Assembly: GCA_027574665.1 (NCBI GenBank)
Contig: CM050690.1
Coordinates: forward strand, 41,655,665-41,719,664
Reading direction: 5' to 3'
DNA length: 64,000 bases
From: Rhynochetos jubatus
Taxonomy: Eukaryota; Chordata; Aves; Eurypygiformes; Rhynochetidae
In this document: positions 60,101 through 64,000 of the stretch, piece by piece
How the letters are laid out: every line of letters begins with the position of its first letter
How positions within the stretch are numbered: position 1 is the first letter of the stretch
Translations under genes and position numbers: made by a program
The notes under the pieces: model-generated
Told to the model about the DNA's origin: nothing
The model's input: only the letters and a program-made list of their open reading frames with translations
The model's database searches: none

Positions 60101-60138
60101 TTTGTTTGTTTGTTTGTTTTTTGTTTGTGTGTTTGTTT
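60101..60138. repeat. (TTTG)n imperfect microsatellite
   Basis: GTTT/TTTG units, five to six perfect, then an interrupted part (tttttgtttgtgtgtttg). A common simple repeat. Confidence 0.9.
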
Positions 60139-63100
60139 CTTTTCCTTAGAAACCTAACTAGTACAGATTCATTGCGGTAAACATCAAAAATATATCATTT
60201 GTCTTTGAGAGAGATTACATTTACAGCATATTTAGATGTAGAAAAATTAAATCACAGTCTTCCCAACAATTGTTCCATGAAGAACAAATGCAGTCATGTT
60301 TCTAATTGACTTGTGTTTTTCAGTACCTTGGAGCTGATGTGATGTGTCATAGTTTCAGACATACTCCCTTAAATTACAAATAGCATTATGACTGCCAATA
60401 TGGACAGTTGTTAAATATAACTTCAGATTTTGTATCAAAACCAGCAGAGACAATTGTCTTCAATTTAGAAATCATAAATGATGACTTTTAACAAAAACTC
60501 CCACTGAAGGTCCTTAATGAAAAGTTGGATTTCATAGCACTTGCGGCATTGCTTTTATAACACACCATGTTCTTGAACAGTTTCTCTAGGGAGAAAATTC
60601 TGTGGTGCATGTAGGCATGCCAGATTTTTCCTCTCTCATCACAGTTTTGCAGCTGGCCAGCATTCCTGAAACATCCTGGAATAGAATGCTTTAGGCAACC
60701 CTAGGGACGACAGCAGGTTTCCAAAATGTTTTTATTAGTAGTGAACTTGATAAACAACTTGATAGTAATATATTAATCTTGATGAGAAAATATGCTTTTC
60801 ATTTAAAACAGCAATTTGGTTTGGAATGAAATTTTTAGGGTGGGTGGTGGGGATGGAGGACTCCCAGTTCTTATTCCTGTGAATTCTGCTACTTGACCAA
60901 TTGAAACTGCATTGACATCCCCCTTGGTTCCATTTTTCTCTCACAGCATGTTTCCCTGTATCTATCTAATTTTATTTTTTGACCCCCAATTGTCCTCATA
61001 TGACATCAAATTCCTTTAAGCAAATATTTAGCTCTGTATTGCAGTTTTATCCTGTCTTTACTTAGTAGAACTTCCTTCAAGAGGAGTACATGGATATATG
61101 GGTTAATGGAGAGGGGGTGTTATATGGAAAAAAATGATTGCTTTGAGCAAAACGTATTCTACCATATACACTATAAATTTCTGACATTCTCTTATGTTTC
61201 TGTGTGTATCTTTACTCCTTCCAGATACACAGAGATTTTTTTTTTCCTTTTAAACAGGGTGATGACTAGCAAAACAGGTAAACTAGCTCAGAAAGTACTT
61301 GCAAGTAGTTTTCATAAACCTTCCAAATCCAAGCCAAAATGCAGGCTTTAGACAAAGAAAAACACTAATAGAAACCAGACTTTTTTGAGTATGTATCTGA
61401 CTAACAGAAAGATGCAGACATCCTCTCATTTTAATCCTTGTGAAGACTCAGTAATTTATTTTTAAATTACTCAAAATTTAGGTGTTTTGATGAGAAAGAC
61501 AGACTTTATAGTCTAAAGATCATACAGATCCCATGCATTTTCCTAATTTCCAAGTATCTTTTACTACTTTTTCTTTTCCTTTTTAAAGTTGTTTTTTCAA
61601 CATCATGATAGCTCCCAGTCCTTCAGATATTTTTCTTGTGAAGGTGATAAAACAAAGGGAAAGTCTTTTCAATAAAGGAAAAAAAATGAAACGTTTAACA
61701 TTTAATGAAAATATTGAATTGTATCAGGTTCCTTGTTTACCCATTTTTATTTAGTCAAGCAGTGAAAACACTCTAAGCTGATTCTAATGGATCAATGCTA
61801 CTAGTACTACCACTTAAGTAAAATCTTTTGCCGTTAGTATTCCCACCCCAAGGAATGGCTTGTCATAACATTGACTTTGCCATATGCTGCCACTCAAATT
61901 GTAGTTGTCAGGTTATCAATGACATGGATATTTCACAGACTACATGCTTCTTAAAACACATACTCTCCCTATCAACATAGATTTCACAGTGATCAGTGTA
62001 ATACAAAGGTAGAAAAGAATTGGGAGATCTAACTCTTATACAAGATTCACCTATTCAGCTGTTCTTTCTCCTTCCTCCTCCAAAAGCTATATTAGTGATG
62101 CTTTTTATTTGCTAAGTGATATCTTAAAGCAGGACTTAGCAAACATAAGGAAAATAGATTCCTTCCAGCAGCAACTGTTGGTTTATCTGTTAATCCCAGC
62201 AAAACACGGTTGGAGATGACATGCATGACTGATGGACTCCCTTAAGAAGTAGCTCATCGTCCAAAGACAAGTTGAGTATCTCTAGCTCTGTTTTCAGTGA
62301 CATCTGTGTCTTAGTGCCTACATGGTAGTATAAGTGTTTTTGCACCACCTTGATCCTGGTTATCAGCTTGGCCTAACGTGCAACCCAGATGAGCCTCAGA
62401 ATTCGCCAAGATATGAGTGATCACTGACTTGCTACTCCTCTTTCTGCTTTGATTCTGAGAATAGAAAAGCCAGACTGATCCCTGCCTGTGTTGCAATTCC
62501 CTGTTTTGTGCTGCTTTGTTGTCCTCTTTGCACTTCTAGAACAATACCAAGGACTCAACTGCAGGTGCTTGGAGATCCAGCTTTGAAACATGTAAGGATT
62601 GGAGTGATCTAGCAGGAACTTTATTGCCTCTTAGGCCTTTTTTAGCTTAACATAGTCATATGACAAGACTGTCATTTGACTCTGTAAATTTTTGGGGTAG
62701 GATATTGTCTTCTATTTATCAATATAGTCTCATAAAAATGTTGTATAAATAAATAATAATTGTAACCACCGGTGGTCTAAAATGGTAATTTGGCCTCAAA
62801 CATGTTTCACATATAGAACTTTATGTAGTTTCTTTTAACTATAATTCCTATTGCTTTTGACATTTTTACTGTGACTAATCCATGATTTTCCCTATAATTT
62901 ACCATATCAGAGTCCAACCCCAACAACGTTGTATATCGTAAACCCACTATGCCTGCGACTTACAGTGTGACACAATTACTGTACAGCTGCCTTTTCCATC
63001 TTCCCTTGCATAAGGGGACTTCACCCTGGAAATGGTCTTTTTCAAAACCTTTTAGTACATAATTTCTGCTTTTTAGTCCATTTCTTAGTGGACAGACTCC

Positions 63101-64000
63101 TGCTTTATAAAACTGCCTTATTTAATATCACACCACAAAGCTGAATTGGTTAATGTCTCCCCTAGGGAGTGGCTTGGCCATGTGGCAATGATCTACTTTC
63201 AGCTTAAAGTCACTGACAAGGACAAGTGACAAAACTCACATTATTGCTGTCAGCACCATGCCTGAAACTGTGGGCACAAAGCAGAGGACTCAATTTTCTG
63301 AGGGTGCAACTAACAGCTTTTAACAAAATTACTTACTTGGAAACACCCCCAGTCATATTTTCCTGTATGTTGTATGTTTAAACTAGAGAGGAAATGCAAA
63401 AATATGTGCAAATATAAATACATACATATGTTGTGCATATTCTATCTAAAGATAAATTAAAACTTTAGACCACGATACTTCTTCAGTGAAAGCAAAAATA
63501 CTTACTTTCACTATATTTTACATGAAGCTAAGCACTTATATTTTTAATATAGCATGCAGGTGAAATGAAGTATTTTACTACTTGTATTACAGCACTGAAA
63601 ATACTTAGCTTTTTTTTATTTATAAATTGTGCTCTATGAAATAATTTCCATTTGTAGCATCTTGTCCTCTGTAATGAAATGAATTTTCATCCACACACAC
63701 TTTCTCCTCAGCCATTCAAGTTTTATTTTTGTTTTATTTTTATTTTGGTGATCCAGTGGAAATTGATCTAGCTTTTTTATATGGTGCTCTCTCTGGAACT
63801 GCTGGAGAAAAATATCTGCAGCTGAACTACATTTAACGTATATATTGTTTCGAAAGTGTTTAATCTTTTTCATCAACTACTTTGGAGCCTCAGCTTTCAG
63901 TGCCTCATAAGGTCTGTATGATTTGTGAGTGGATCTTTGCAAAAGGGACTATTCTGTTCCAAAAGAAGGACAAAAATCAGGATAGGATAAACAGACCATG

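Larger units (their letters stand above)
53549..64000. other. Unique 10.4-kb stretch to window end
   Basis: No gene, RNA gene or CR1 recognised, except a MIR-like SINE and simple repeats listed separately. A weak similarity to the palindromic old-repeat class lies near 56,736-56,810 (ggtgagattcatgttgcc, gtgacttcagtatgg), too diverged to call. The longest frames (126 and 103 codons on opposite strands at 58,108-58,488) overlap each other and show no domain. Confidence 0.55.

Noticed and set aside
1..64000. CRISPR arrays, operons, tRNA or rRNA genes
   Set aside because: No regularly spaced direct repeats with unique spacers, no tRNA cloverleaf with T-arm consensus, and no rRNA blocks were seen; the sequence is vertebrate non-coding DNA.

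Overview
The window reads as non-coding avian (or at least sauropsid) nuclear DNA. The main evidence is a set of CR1 LINE retrotransposon copies carrying the bird-type CR1 3' terminus, with its 'tctatgattctatgat'-like tail. The sequence looks AT-rich and contains scattered A/T homopolymers, one long (AAC)n microsatellite and a few very old amniote repeats (MIR-like core SINEs, a palindromic MITE-like family). I found no intact protein-coding gene, tRNA, rRNA, CRISPR array or bacterial-type operon. Almost all long reading frames are decayed CR1 pol fragments, their antisense shadows, or chance frames.

Layout. 1-222: CR1 3' end, cut by the window edge. 223-4,468: unique sequence. 4,469-4,585: short CR1 3' tail. 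4,586-11,489: unique. 11,490-12,002: CR1 fragment with a second CR1 3' end nested in it. 12,003-19,054: unique, with a possible old LINE RT trace at 12,358, palindromic-family copies at 13,266 and 18,248, and (AAC)n at 17,079. 19,055-19,165: very old CR1 3' end. 19,755-21,360: CR1 endonuclease to reverse-transcriptase segment. 21,361-25,526: unique, homeodomain-site-rich DNA and a MIR-like SINE. 25,527-26,945 and 27,240-27,640: two more CR1 copies. 27,641-39,089: a roughly 11.4-kb block with no recognisable CR1. 39,090-42,783: a long minus-strand CR1, reaching back into ORF1, abutting a plus-strand CR1 head to head. 42,784-52,975: unique. 52,976-53,548: CR1 RT fragment. 53,549-64,000: unique, with a MIR-like SINE and simple repeats.

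Nothing here acts as a pathway. The CR1 copies are dead: premature stops, frameshifts and altered catalytic motifs are visible (RT FADD read as FSID or FADG, endonuclease GDFN read as GDLQ, ORF1 esterase DxxH read as DxxC). The more informative signals are structural: the nested CR1, the head-to-head CR1 pair, an internal endonuclease deletion, a frameshift shared by two copies, and AT-rich stretches that look like conserved regulatory DNA. The window is probably an intergenic desert or a large intron. I did not find a convincing new biological system.
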